From Comamonadaceae bacterium (GTDB lineage: Bacteria; Pseudomonadota; Gammaproteobacteria; Burkholderiales; Burkholderiaceae_C): DNA of 58,314 nt. Location of the stretch: assembly GCA_947476465.1 (NCBI GenBank), contig CANJQN010000025.1, positions 1 through 58,314 on the forward strand, in the 5' to 3' direction. A program made the position numbers and the translations under genes. Of the stretch, positions 25,181-33,995 are shown one piece after another (position 1 is the stretch's first letter; each line of letters begins with the position of its first letter). Below the pieces are notes generated by a model. It worked only from the letters and a program-made list of their open reading frames with translations, was not told where the DNA came from and searched no databases.

Positions 25181-25951
25181 ATGGGCACAGTCAAATTCGA
25201 ACGCGAAGGGCCGCTTGCCTGGATTATTCTGGACAACCAGGCCAAGATGAATGCGGTGAACGCGCAAATGGCGCGCCAGATTGCCGAGGCCTTCGAGGAA
25301 GTCGAGCGCAATCCCGAGATTCATGTCGCGATCATCACTGGCGCGGGTGACAAGGCCTTTTCCTCGGGCGGCGATATATCGGCCTACGTGGCGGGCGGCG
25401 TGCTGGGCGAGGAAGGCAGCGGCCAGCCGGCGGGCATTCCCAAGCCGGACGTGCTGACCAAGCCGGTCATTGCCGCCATCCGCGGGTATTGCCTCGCGGG
25501 CGGGTTCGGCCTGGCCATCGGCTGCGACCTGCGCATCGCAAGTACCGACGCGCGGATGGGGCCCAGCGGCCTCAAGCGCGGCGTGGTCCCCGGCGCGCAG
25601 CAGACCGAGCGCCTGGTCAAGCTGGTACCCTTTGGCAAAGCGCTCGAGATCCTGCTCATGTCCAAGCAAATCGACGCCCAGGAGGCGCTGGACATCGGCC
25701 TTGTGCAGCGCGTGGTGCCGCCGGACCAGTTGCTCGCGGCGGCGCGCGAGTGGGGCAACACGATCGCGGCCTTCAGCCCGCGCGCGGTGGTCGACACAAA
25801 AAAGCTCGCCTACGACTGCCTGACCATGAACTGGAAGGAATCGTTCGAGCATGGCAAGGGCGTCATGCAGCGCAGTTTCCAGACCGAGGACGGCCGGGAA
25901 GGCTTTAGCGCCTTCCTCGAAAAGCGGCAGCCGAAGTTCACAGGTCGTTAA
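25181..25951 (+). CDS. Enoyl-CoA hydratase/isomerase family protein with altered active site
   Basis: A 256-residue crotonase. Oxyanion motifs are present (KAFSSGGDISAY and RGYCLAGGFGLAIGCDLRIA). In the segment that normally reads FGxPE the sequence is MGPSGLKRGVVPGAQQTERL, so the first catalytic glutamate appears to be replaced by glycine. Similar sequences occur in dehydratases and carnityl- or cyclohexenecarboxyl-type crotonases that use other residues, so the reaction may not be plain hydration. A GGGAACC site precedes the ATG. It lies between the ABC transporter and a CaiB-type CoA-transferase. Confidence 0.88.
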   Translation: MGTVKFEREGPLAWIILDNQAKMNAVNAQMARQIAEAFEEVERNPEIHVAIITGAGDKAFSSGGDISAYVAGGVLGEEGSGQPAGIPKPDVLTKPVIAAIRGYCLAGGFGLAIGCDLRIASTDARMGPSGLKRGVVPGAQQTERLVKLVPFGKALEILLMSKQIDAQEALDIGLVQRVVPPDQLLAAAREWGNTIAAFSPRAVVDTKKLAYDCLTMNWKESFEHGKGVMQRSFQTEDGREGFSAFLEKRQPKFTGR

Positions 25952-25962
25952 AGGCACACTTC

Positions 25963-27210
25963 ATGACAGCACAAGCGACTTCGTCCGCGCCCGGTACCGC
26001 GCCCCGTACGCGCGCGCTCGCGGGCATCCGGGTGCTCGCGGTCGAGGGCTTCATCGCCGGCCCCTATGCATCCATGTGGTTGGCCGACATGGGAGCGGAG
26101 GTCATCAAGATCGAGGAGCCGAAAACCGGCGACGCCGCGCGTTCGCTGCCGCCATTGAAAGGGGAGCCTGGCAAGCGGCAAAGCCTCTCGCTGTTCCGGG
26201 CCAATCGAAACAAGAAGAGCATCACGCTCGATCTCAAGCAACCCCAAGGCATCGAGATATTCGAAAAGCTCGTCGCCCAGTCGGACGTGGTCATCGAGAA
26301 CCTGCGCCCCGACGCCTTCGACAAGCTCGGGCTCACCTATGAGCGGCTGGCGGCGATCAACCCGCGCATCATCTACACCTCCATCTCCGGCTTCGGGCAC
26401 CAGGACATGATGCCCGGCCCCTGCACGGACTGGCCCGCGTTCGACGTGATCGCGCAAGCGATGGCGGGCCTCATGGGACGGCCCGAGGGGGCGCAGGATC
26501 GGCCGGTGTATGTGGGCTTTCCGCTGGCGGACCTCTACGCGAGCACAGTGGCGGTGTGTGGAACATTGCAGGCGCTGTTCCATCGGACCATCACCGGCGA
26601 AGGCCAGCGGGTGGACATCGCGATGTACGACACCTCGCTCGTGCTCAACGAGCTCGCGCTGGTCATGGAGAACGCGACCGGCGTTGCGTCCAAGCCCGGC
26701 CTGCATGCCCTGACCGCGCCGTTCGGCTCCTTCCGCGGCCGTGACGGCTTCATCGCCATCGCGATTCTCGGCGAACGGGTGTGGCACAAGTTCTGCGCCG
26801 CGATCGAACGCCCGGACCTCGCCGCCGACCCGCAGCTGCAGAACGGCATTGATCGGCATGGGCATTCCGCCAGGCTGCGGGACATCATCGAGCGCTGGCT
26901 GGAGGACCGCTCCACCGACGAAGCGGTCCAGCGATTCGTCGCATACGGCGTGCCCGCCGCGCCGGTTCAGGGTGTGCGCGAGATCACCGCCTGCCCGCAG
27001 GTCAAGGCACGCGACATGCTGCTGGACATCCCGGACGAAGCCTGGGGGACGGTGAAGGTCGTGGGGCAGCCGATCAAGGCGTCAGGCGCGCCGCCGGTGC
27101 AAGCCAAGGCACCGCCCGCGCTCGGGGAACACAGCCGAGACCTGCTCAAGTCGCTGGCGCAGGTTGACGACGCGGCATTCGAGCGTTTGCGAGAAAGCGG
27201 GGTGGTATGA
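25963..27210 (+). CDS. CaiB/BaiF family CoA-transferase
   Basis: A 415-residue family III CoA-transferase. Marks are IRVLAVEGFIAGPYASMWLA, DMGAEVIKIEEP (42-53), the linked ENLRPDAFDKLGL, and D190 in GFPLADLYAS, which corresponds to the aspartate that forms the acyl anhydride. It would move CoA from a donor acyl-CoA onto the imported acid. The gene is 11 nt after the crotonase and upstream of an acyl-CoA dehydrogenase, a set that makes import, activation and oxidation a continuous route. Confidence 0.94.
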   Translation: MTAQATSSAPGTAPRTRALAGIRVLAVEGFIAGPYASMWLADMGAEVIKIEEPKTGDAARSLPPLKGEPGKRQSLSLFRANRNKKSITLDLKQPQGIEIFEKLVAQSDVVIENLRPDAFDKLGLTYERLAAINPRIIYTSISGFGHQDMMPGPCTDWPAFDVIAQAMAGLMGRPEGAQDRPVYVGFPLADLYASTVAVCGTLQALFHRTITGEGQRVDIAMYDTSLVLNELALVMENATGVASKPGLHALTAPFGSFRGRDGFIAIAILGERVWHKFCAAIERPDLAADPQLQNGIDRHGHSARLRDIIERWLEDRSTDEAVQRFVAYGVPAAPVQGVREITACPQVKARDMLLDIPDEAWGTVKVVGQPIKASGAPPVQAKAPPALGEHSRDLLKSLAQVDDAAFERLRESGVV

Positions 27211-27287
27211 CTGAAATGACCGATCGCGGCCGCGCCATCCTGGTGCCGCATGGCACGCATCCACCAGAAACAAGAAAGACCTGACCC

Positions 27288-28457
27288 ATGCTTGAACTTG
27301 AACTCTCACCTGAACGTCAACAGATCAAGGAGGCGGTCACCGCCCTGTGCGACCGCTTCGGCGACGATTATTGGCGCGAGAAGGACGCCACCCATTCGTA
27401 TCCCATCGAGTTCCAGAAAGCGATGGCCGAGGCCGGCTGGCTGGGCATCACCATGCCGCCGCAGTATGGCGGCGCCGGATTGGGCATCACCGATGCCGCG
27501 CTTTTGATGCAGGTGGTGGGCAACTCGGCGGGCGCGCTCGCCGCATGCACGACGATCCACATCAATGTTTTCGCACCCCACGCCATCGTGGTTCACGGCA
27601 CCGAGGCGCAGAAGGCGGAGATCCTTCCGCCCCTCATCCGCGGCGAACACATGGCCGCCTTCGGCGTCACCGAGCCCGACGCGGGCCTGGACACCACCAG
27701 CATCACGACGCGTGCCGTGCGCAAGGACAAGGGCTACGTGATCAGCGGCCGCAAGATGTGGATGTCCACCGCGCAGCGCGCGAACAAGGTGATGCTGCTG
27801 GCACGCACCACCCCCATCGAGGAGTGCAAGAAGAGAACCGACGGCATGTCGCTTTTCTACACCGACCTCGACCGCCGCTACATCGAGGTGCGCGAGATCC
27901 GCAAGATGGGCCGCGCGGCGGTCGACTCCAACGCGGTGTTCATTGACGGTCTGCCCGTGCCCCAGGACCACCTGATTGGTGAGGAGGGCAAGGGCTTCCA
28001 CATTCTGCTCGACGCAATCAACCCCGAACGCATCCTGGTGGCGGCTGAGGCCGTCGGCATCGGCCGCCGCGCGTTGATGAAGGCCACGAACTACGCCAAG
28101 GAGCGGATCGTGTTCGGGCGGCCCATCGGCCAGAACCAAGGCATCCAGCACCCGCTCGCCAAGAACTGGATGGAACTGGAGGCCGCCGACATGCTCACGT
28201 GGCGGGCGGCGCAGCTCTACGATGCCGGCCGGCCCTGCGGCCCCGAAGCCAACGCCGCGAAGTACATGGCTGCCGAAGCCGCGCTCAAGACCTGCGAGCA
28301 GGCCGTACGCACGCTCGGCGGCATGGGCTACGCGGCCGAGTACGACGTGGAACGTTACTTCCGCGAGATCATGGTTCCCAATATCGCACCCGTCAGCCGC
28401 GAGATGATCCTGAACTTCATCGGCGAGCGCGTGCTGGGGCTGCCCCGGTCCTACTGA
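27288..28457 (+). CDS. Acyl-CoA dehydrogenase
   Basis: A 389-residue acyl-CoA dehydrogenase: GWLGITMPPQYGGAGLGITD, FGVTEPDAGLDTTSITTRAV and FGRPIGQNQGIQHPLAKNWM. The late EGT catalytic glutamate is absent; that stretch reads NIAPVSREMILNFIGE. E247 in DAINPERILVAAEAVG sits where isovaleryl-CoA dehydrogenase has its base, so the enzyme is probably active on a branched acyl-CoA. The ATG at 27288 follows a 77-bp gap after CaiB that contains only a 25-codon reading frame of doubtful meaning. An IclR regulator gene follows. Confidence 0.93.
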   Translation: MLELELSPERQQIKEAVTALCDRFGDDYWREKDATHSYPIEFQKAMAEAGWLGITMPPQYGGAGLGITDAALLMQVVGNSAGALAACTTIHINVFAPHAIVVHGTEAQKAEILPPLIRGEHMAAFGVTEPDAGLDTTSITTRAVRKDKGYVISGRKMWMSTAQRANKVMLLARTTPIEECKKRTDGMSLFYTDLDRRYIEVREIRKMGRAAVDSNAVFIDGLPVPQDHLIGEEGKGFHILLDAINPERILVAAEAVGIGRRALMKATNYAKERIVFGRPIGQNQGIQHPLAKNWMELEAADMLTWRAAQLYDAGRPCGPEANAAKYMAAEAALKTCEQAVRTLGGMGYAAEYDVERYFREIMVPNIAPVSREMILNFIGERVLGLPRSY

Positions 28458-28474
28458 AACGAAGGACGTCTTCC

Positions 28475-29248
28475 ATGCACTCCGATCGTCAGTACGTCAC
28501 AGCGCTCGCTCGCGGGCTCGACATCCTGGCGTGCTTTGACCTGCGCTCCCCACAGCTGTCGAATGCGGAGATCTCCAAGCGCACAGGTCTGCCCCATTCG
28601 TCCGTTTCGCGTCTGACGCATACGTTGATCAAGCAGGGCTACCTGGAGTACAACAAACAAGAGGGGAGCTACCGCCTGGGGCTCAAGATCCTGCTGCTGC
28701 AGCCCTGTGTCCTCGCTGGCGCGGGTGTCTCCAAGCTCGCCGAACATTGCCTGGAGCAGGTGGCGGACGAGCTCGGCGAGCGCGTTGTCCTCAGCGCCTA
28801 CGAAGACCTGAGCATGGTGGTGGTGCAAGGTGCCGACGGCAACCGCCCGGTGCTCACCCGGGTTCAGATCGGCGTGCGCTACGGGCTCACGGGGTCAGCC
28901 ACCGGGCGCGCGTATATCGCCTCCAGTGGCGCGCATGAGCAGCAGCAGATCCTGCAGCAACTCGCGCAGCGCGACAGGGGTGCCGCGCTGGACCTGAACG
29001 AGGAACTGGGAATCGCCACCGCCATGTACCGCAAGGACGGGTACTGTGTTTCTCTCAATACCAGCGGCGCCGGAATGAACAATGTGGCCACCCCCGCGCA
29101 TCTGAAATCGCTGGGGCGCCGGGTCGTCCTGACCTGCGGCGGCCCAAAATCACGCGTCACCAGCGCGCTGCTGCACGATCGCATTGCCCCCTGCCTGCTT
29201 CGGGCGGCACGGCACCTGGAGCAAGCCTTCGAGCGCCCGATCAACTGA
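28475..29248 (+). CDS. IclR family transcriptional regulator
   Basis: A 257-residue IclR protein. The winged helix-turn-helix covers about residues 27-58 (LSNAEISKRTGLPHSSVSRL), followed by the effector domain with RVQIGVRYGLTGSATGRAYI and SLNTSGAGMNNVATP. It is the last gene of the transporter/CaiB/dehydrogenase operon. Its 3' end overlaps the 3' end of the convergent ADP-ligase gene by 8 bp. IclR proteins bind short palindromes; the best nearby candidate is the 27-bp palindrome at 32349-32375, but which of the two IclR proteins uses it is not shown. Confidence 0.93.
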   Translation: MHSDRQYVTALARGLDILACFDLRSPQLSNAEISKRTGLPHSSVSRLTHTLIKQGYLEYNKQEGSYRLGLKILLLQPCVLAGAGVSKLAEHCLEQVADELGERVVLSAYEDLSMVVVQGADGNRPVLTRVQIGVRYGLTGSATGRAYIASSGAHEQQQILQQLAQRDRGAALDLNEELGIATAMYRKDGYCVSLNTSGAGMNNVATPAHLKSLGRRVVLTCGGPKSRVTSALLHDRIAPCLLRAARHLEQAFERPIN

Positions 29249-31346
29249 CCGGAACGACCAGCGCGTCCAGCGCCACCGCGCCTTGGCCCGCCGGCAGCAC
29301 GAGAAACGGGTTGATGTCGATGCTGTCGACCGTCTGCGCATGCGCCGCCGCGAAGATCGACAGCCGCGACAGGGCCTGGGCCAGCGCGTCGACGTCGCTG
29401 GGGGGCCGCCCCCGGAAGCTTTGCAGGAGCACCTTGCCGCGGATCTCAGAGATCATGGCGTGCGCCTCTTCCACACCGAAGGGCGCGACGCGGCAGGTGA
29501 CGTCACCCAGCGCCTCGACGAGCACACCGCCCATACCGAACATCACCACCGGGCCAAAGACCGGGTCGCGGCTGACACCGAGAATGGTCTCCACGCCCTC
29601 GTGCAGCATCGGCGCGACGATCGCTCCGCCGATGCGCACGCCCGGCGCCGCCGCCGCCACCTTCGCCATCATGGTCCGCCATGCCGCGCGCAGCTGCTCA
29701 GGATGACGCAGGTCCAGGACCACACCACCGACATCGGATTTGTGCGCGAGCTCCGCAGCCAGAACCTTGAGAACGACCGGGTACCCAATCTTCTCGGCCG
29801 CAGCCACCGCAGCCTGCTCGCTGACCGCGAGCATTTCCTCCAGCACTGGAATGCCCGCCTTCGCAAGGATGTTCTTGGCCTGCATTTCATCCATCGGCCC
29901 CGCCGGAATCGGCTGCTGTTCGCCAGGGGCGGGCAGCGACCGCGCCGGGCTGGCGCCGACCGCCGCGCCGAACTTCATCAACGCCGCCGCCGCGCGCAGG
30001 GCCCGGGCGGGATCCTCGAACACCAGCGCTCCGGCTTGGGAGAACGCGTTGGTCACCTCCGGCGGACCCAGCATGCTGATCACGATGGTGCTGGCCGGAA
30101 GCCTCGCCAGCACGTCCTTGACCTGCTCCAGCACCTTGCCGGCCAGTGCCGCATCGGCCGAACCCATGCCGGCCAGGAAAGCGACCACCACGTCGTAGCG
30201 TCCCTTGACCAGCATGAGCTCGAGGTTCATCCGGAACAAGGCGGGGTCATTGATCAACTGAGCGGTGACATCGACGGGATTTTCCGTGCCGGCGAAAGGA
30301 ACGACGGCCTTGAGCTCGGCCTGCGCGTCCAGCGGCATGGGCGCGACGTCCATGCCGAGCTTGTCGGCCTCGTCTGCCATGTGGACGCCCACGCCCCCGG
30401 AGACCGTCAAGAGACCGATGCGCTTTCCAGTGGGCAAGTTGCGCACTGTCGCGGTCGCATACGCAATGTCGAACATCTCCTCGATGTTGTGCGCGCGGTA
30501 CACCCCGTACTCGCGCAGTACGGCGTCATACACCCTGTCGGAGCCGACCAGCGATGCGGTGTGTGATGCCGCGGCCCGGGCCCCGGCTTTGGACGAGCCC
30601 ACCTTCATCATCACCACGCGCTTGCCATTGCGACGCGCGAGCTGCAGGGCCTGCAGCAGGCCCTGGCTGTCCTTGACCGCTTCGAGGTAGCCCACGATCA
30701 CGTCCGTGCCTTCGTCTTCGGCGAAGTATCGGATGCACTCGGAGAAATCGACGTCGACCTGGTTGCCGGTCGTGATCCAGTGATTCAGCCCGAGCTGCCG
30801 GTGGAGCATCATCGACAGGCAGTAGCTGCCGAACGCCCCGCTCTGGCTGGCCACGCTGATGCGGCCCGCCAACAGCCCGCCGCCGGCGGGGGCCTTGGAG
30901 AAGGTCCCGTAAAGGCGGTTGCGCACGTTCACCACGCCAAGGCAGTTGGGTCCGACGATACGCATGCCGGTTTGACGCGCCAGTTGGGCGATGCGGCTCT
31001 GGCGTTCGCTGCCTTCAGCCCCGGTTTCCGCGAAGCCAGAGCTGAAAACCACCGCATGTGGGATGCGCTTGTCAGCGCAGTCCGCCAGCGCTGCGTCAAC
31101 CTGGTCCGCCGAAAGCGCAATCAGGGCCAGATCGACCGGCGCCTCGATCGCACCCGCCGTGGCATATGCTGGGAATCCCTGAACCTCGCTGCGCAGCAGG
31201 CTGATCGGATACAGACCACCCTCGAAGCCGAGGGTCTTCATCATGTGCAACGAACGCCCGCCGATCTTGTCCGGATCGTTGGATGCGCCGTAGATCGCGA
31301 TGCCGCGCGGCGCGAACAGGCTCTTCATGTGAACCGGCGCGGTCAC
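29241..31346 (-). CDS. ADP-forming acyl-CoA ligase (acetate-CoA ligase family)
   Basis: A 701-residue fused ADP-forming acyl-CoA synthetase, a paralogue of the one at 18315. CoA-binding motif GIAIYGASNDPDKIGGRS (15-32), phospho-histidine H262 in AASHTASLVGSD, and the ATP-grasp part YPVVLKVLAAELAHKSDVGG with MFGMGGVLVEALGD. It starts at GTG 31346, whose GTGA overlaps the stop of the upstream Bug gene; the ATG at 31328 is an alternative. It probably activates the acid bound by that Bug protein. Confidence 0.93.
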   Translation of the reverse strand: MTAPVHMKSLFAPRGIAIYGASNDPDKIGGRSLHMMKTLGFEGGLYPISLLRSEVQGFPAYATAGAIEAPVDLALIALSADQVDAALADCADKRIPHAVVFSSGFAETGAEGSERQSRIAQLARQTGMRIVGPNCLGVVNVRNRLYGTFSKAPAGGGLLAGRISVASQSGAFGSYCLSMMLHRQLGLNHWITTGNQVDVDFSECIRYFAEDEGTDVIVGYLEAVKDSQGLLQALQLARRNGKRVVMMKVGSSKAGARAAASHTASLVGSDRVYDAVLREYGVYRAHNIEEMFDIAYATATVRNLPTGKRIGLLTVSGGVGVHMADEADKLGMDVAPMPLDAQAELKAVVPFAGTENPVDVTAQLINDPALFRMNLELMLVKGRYDVVVAFLAGMGSADAALAGKVLEQVKDVLARLPASTIVISMLGPPEVTNAFSQAGALVFEDPARALRAAAALMKFGAAVGASPARSLPAPGEQQPIPAGPMDEMQAKNILAKAGIPVLEEMLAVSEQAAVAAAEKIGYPVVLKVLAAELAHKSDVGGVVLDLRHPEQLRAAWRTMMAKVAAAAPGVRIGGAIVAPMLHEGVETILGVSRDPVFGPVVMFGMGGVLVEALGDVTCRVAPFGVEEAHAMISEIRGKVLLQSFRGRPPSDVDALAQALSRLSIFAAAHAQTVDSIDINPFLVLPAGQGAVALDALVVPVS

Positions 31347-32314
31347 TCGGCTTTGAAGTTCAAGGTCTTCACATACTGGGCCCAGCGCGCGGTGTCGCTG
31401 ACGACAATCTGCGCGAACTGCTCAGGCGTATTTCCCACCGGGTGCACGTTCATGGCCGCGAACCGCTCCCGCACGGCCGGTGTCTGGACCATCGTCACGG
31501 CGGCCGCATGCAGGCGCTTGATGATGTCTGGCGGTGTGCCCGCAGGAGCCATCAAGCCGAGCCAGGATTCGAGCGTGAGCCCGGATACGCCAGCCTCGCG
31601 CAGCGTGGGCACGTCGGGCAGTACCGTTGATCGCCGGTCTGACAGGACGGCCAGGCACTTGAGCTTGCCGGCGCGCAGGTGCGGCAGCGCGCTGAACGGA
31701 TCGAAGGTCATCGCCACCTCGCCTTTGAGCACCGCCTCCAGCGCGGGTCCGGCGCCCTTATAGGGAACCGACACGATGCTCGTGCCCGTGAGGTGCTTGA
31801 ATACCTCCATCGCAAGGTGCACGAGGCTGGTCCCCGCCGCATAGTTCATCCGGCCAGGCTCCGCCTTTGCCAGCGCGATGAGCTCCTGGACCGTGTTTGC
31901 CTTCACCGAGGGGTGGACGATCATGATGTTGTCGATGTCGCCCAGGATGCTGATGGGCGTCAAATCCTTGACGGAGTCGTAGGGTGTCTTGTAGACGACC
32001 GGGGCAAAGGTCTGCGCACTGCGCACGGTCATCAGCAGGGTATACCCGTCAGGCGCGGCCTTGGCGACCACGTCGGTTCCTATGATGCCGTTGGCGCCGG
32101 GTTTGTTGTCGACGAGCACGGGCGTACCCAGCGAAGTGGAAAGCGACTGCGCAAGCAGTCTGGCCGAAATGTCCCCCAGGCCGCCAGCCGCGAAGGGCAC
32201 AACCAGGCGGATCGGCCTCTCGGGCCAGGTGGCCGCCATGGCGGGCAGCGCCACTGCGGCGGCCACCGTGAGGAGACTTCTGCGGCGGATATGGCTTTGG
32301 GCGGCGATGTTCAT
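31343..32314 (-). CDS. Bug family (TctC-like) periplasmic substrate-binding protein
   Basis: A 323-residue secreted binding protein. The signal region IRRRSLLTVAAAVALPAMAA has a Tat-like double arginine. Bug signatures are WPERPIRLVVPFAAGGLGD, VLVDNKPGANGIIGTD, APDGYTLLMT and VPYKGAGPALEA. It is first in a two-gene unit with the ADP-forming ligase and divergent from the thiolase-like/DUF35/ligase operon. A 27-bp palindrome is centred exactly 48 bp from both starts. Confidence 0.94.
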   Translation of the reverse strand: MNIAAQSHIRRRSLLTVAAAVALPAMAATWPERPIRLVVPFAAGGLGDISARLLAQSLSTSLGTPVLVDNKPGANGIIGTDVVAKAAPDGYTLLMTVRSAQTFAPVVYKTPYDSVKDLTPISILGDIDNIMIVHPSVKANTVQELIALAKAEPGRMNYAAGTSLVHLAMEVFKHLTGTSIVSVPYKGAGPALEAVLKGEVAMTFDPFSALPHLRAGKLKCLAVLSDRRSTVLPDVPTLREAGVSGLTLESWLGLMAPAGTPPDIIKRLHAAAVTMVQTPAVRERFAAMNVHPVGNTPEQFAQIVVSDTARWAQYVKTLNFKAE

Positions 32315-32348
32315 CCGGCCAATTTAGCAGTGCACGCAGTAGAACAAA

Positions 32349-32375
32349 ATGTCCGTCCGCAGTGCGGACGGACAT
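32349..32375. promoter_or_regulatory. Perfect 27-bp palindrome, candidate operator between divergent operons
   Basis: The left arm ATGTCCGTCCGC (32349-32360), a 3-bp centre AGT and the right arm GCGGACGGACAT (32364-32375) form a perfect inverted repeat. Its centre at 32362 is 48 bp from the start of the Bug gene (32314) and 48 bp from the start of the thiolase-like gene (32410). A terminator is unlikely between divergent genes. An operator controlling both directions, perhaps for one of the two IclR proteins, is the simplest reading. Confidence 0.75.
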
Positions 32376-32409
32376 CTGCGCAACGCCCGGCAATCGCCCA
32401 GAATCGCCC

Positions 32410-33585
32410 ATGACCTCCGCAAGCATCGTCGGCATCGGCCAGACCGAGTTCTCTACCCGGTCGGGCCGCTCCGAGCTTCGCCTTGCGCTCGAGGCGATCA
32501 AGGCCGCGATCGCGGACGCTGGCCTCGCGCTGGGCGACATCGATGGCTTCGTACGCTACACGTGGGACAACAACAGCGAGGCCATGCTCACCTCGTCGCT
32601 GGGACTGCGCAACGTGCGTTATTACGGCGAAGTCGAGCATGGGGGCGTGAACTGCTGTGGCGCCGTGGCGCAGGCGGCCGATGCGATCATGGCCGGACGC
32701 GCCTCGTGCGTCGTCGTTTACCGGGCGCTCAATGCGCGCTCCGGCACGCGCTACGGCCGTGCCGACCGCTACTTTCAGGCCAGCGGCGGCGAAACGCTGG
32801 TCTCGTTGCGAGAGCCGCCCGGCGACATCTACACCGCGCCCTTCGGTTTGCTGGTTCCGACGCAGTTTCATGCCATGTATGCGCGGCGTTACATGCACGA
32901 GTATGGTCTCGATGAGGAGGGCCTCACGCAGATGCTGGGCGCCATCGCCGTGAGCCAGCGCGAGTACGCCAACCGAAACCCGCGCGCGATGCTCCACGAC
33001 CGCGAACTGACCCTGGAGCAGTATCGCGCCGCGCGCGTGATCTCCGAGCCGCTGCGCCTGTATGACGTCTGCCTGGAAACCGACGGTGCGATGGCGCTCG
33101 TCCTGGTGCGCACCGAGAGCGGGCGTTCATTTCCCAAGCCGCCTGTCGAGGTGCTCGCGGGCAGCCAGCACCTGCGCCGCTTCTCAGCACCCATGCTGCT
33201 GTACAACGACGACTTGCACGTGTGCAGTCCACCGGAGGTGGCGAGCGAGTTGTACGCGCGCGCAGGTGTGTCCCCCCGCGATGTCGATGTGGCCATGCTC
33301 TATGACTCGACCTCGATGCTGGTGCCAATGGCGCTCGAAGCGTTCGGCTTCGCGGAACCCGGAGGGTCGCATGCGTTCTTCACCACGGGGCAGAACCGCA
33401 TTGGCGGCCGGCTGCCGATCAACACGCACGGCGGCTTGCTATCCGAAGGCTACTTCCACGGCCTGAACTCCATCGCCGAGGGTGTTCGCCAGATTCGTGG
33501 CGACTCGTACAACCAACGCGAAGGCGCGCGGGTGGCGCTGATCACCGTGCGCGGCGCAAGCTCTTTGATCCTGGGACGAGCATGA
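32410..33585 (+). CDS. Thiolase-like protein, probable Ltp2-type retro-aldolase
   Basis: A 391-residue thiolase-superfamily protein, starting SIVGIGQTEFSTRSGRSELR. The thiolase nucleophile is not in its place: the motif region reads EHGGVNCCGAVAQAADAI. The usual GHP motif is replaced by THGGLLSEGYFHGLN. Tyrosines Y298 (MLYDST) and Y348 (EGYFHG), 50 residues apart, match the positions I recall for the working tyrosines of the steroid side-chain aldolase Ltp2. A retro-aldol cleavage of a beta-hydroxyacyl-CoA is therefore more likely than thiolysis. The ATG at 32410 is chosen because the protein family begins there; an upstream in-frame ATG lies inside the palindrome. The DUF35 partner overlaps by 4 nt. 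Confidence 0.88.
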   Translation: MTSASIVGIGQTEFSTRSGRSELRLALEAIKAAIADAGLALGDIDGFVRYTWDNNSEAMLTSSLGLRNVRYYGEVEHGGVNCCGAVAQAADAIMAGRASCVVVYRALNARSGTRYGRADRYFQASGGETLVSLREPPGDIYTAPFGLLVPTQFHAMYARRYMHEYGLDEEGLTQMLGAIAVSQREYANRNPRAMLHDRELTLEQYRAARVISEPLRLYDVCLETDGAMALVLVRTESGRSFPKPPVEVLAGSQHLRRFSAPMLLYNDDLHVCSPPEVASELYARAGVSPRDVDVAMLYDSTSMLVPMALEAFGFAEPGGSHAFFTTGQNRIGGRLPINTHGGLLSEGYFHGLNSIAEGVRQIRGDSYNQREGARVALITVRGASSLILGRA

Positions 33586-33995
33586 GCATTCGGCCAAATG
33601 ACGAGATCCTGCAGGAGCCCTTCTGGAAGGCCCTGGCGCAAGGGCAACTGCGGATGCAACGCTGCTGTGAGTGCGGCACCTTCCGCCACCCGCCCAGCCC
33701 GATCTGCCACAAGTGCGCCTCCTTCGAAATGGAGTGGACGCCCCTGGGCGGCGGCGCTCGGCTCTATTCATTCACCGTGGCCCGGCATTCCGTGCACACG
33801 TCGCTTGACGCCAAGATGCCGTACGTCATTGCCTTGGTGGACCTCGACGAAGGCGTGCGCATGGTCTCCAGCATTTCAGGCATCGCCGCGAGCGATCTGC
33901 GCATCGGCATGCGCCTGAAGTGCTCTATCGAAAAAGTGTCGGCCGATTTCGCATTGCCCTACTTCGTTCCCGAACCCGAAACCAAGACACCGTGA
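33582..33995 (+). CDS. DUF35 (ChsH2-like) zinc-ribbon/OB-fold protein
   Basis: A 137-residue DUF35 protein with zinc ligands C28, C31, C42 and C45 (RCCECGTF and ICHKC) and an OB fold (GGGARLYSFTVARHSVHTSL). The start is inside the ATGA overlap with the thiolase-like gene and its stop overlaps the GTG of the ligase, so all three are tightly coupled. By analogy with Ltp2-ChsH2 it would be the obligate partner of the aldolase. Confidence 0.93.
   Translation: MSIRPNDEILQEPFWKALAQGQLRMQRCCECGTFRHPPSPICHKCASFEMEWTPLGGGARLYSFTVARHSVHTSLDAKMPYVIALVDLDEGVRMVSSISGIAASDLRIGMRLKCSIEKVSADFALPYFVPEPETKTP

Noticed and set aside
27207..27284. A 25-codon frame starting in an ATGA overlap with the CaiB stop
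   Set aside because: The overlap looks coupled, but the product has no features. It is more likely leftover spacer before the acyl-CoA dehydrogenase gene.
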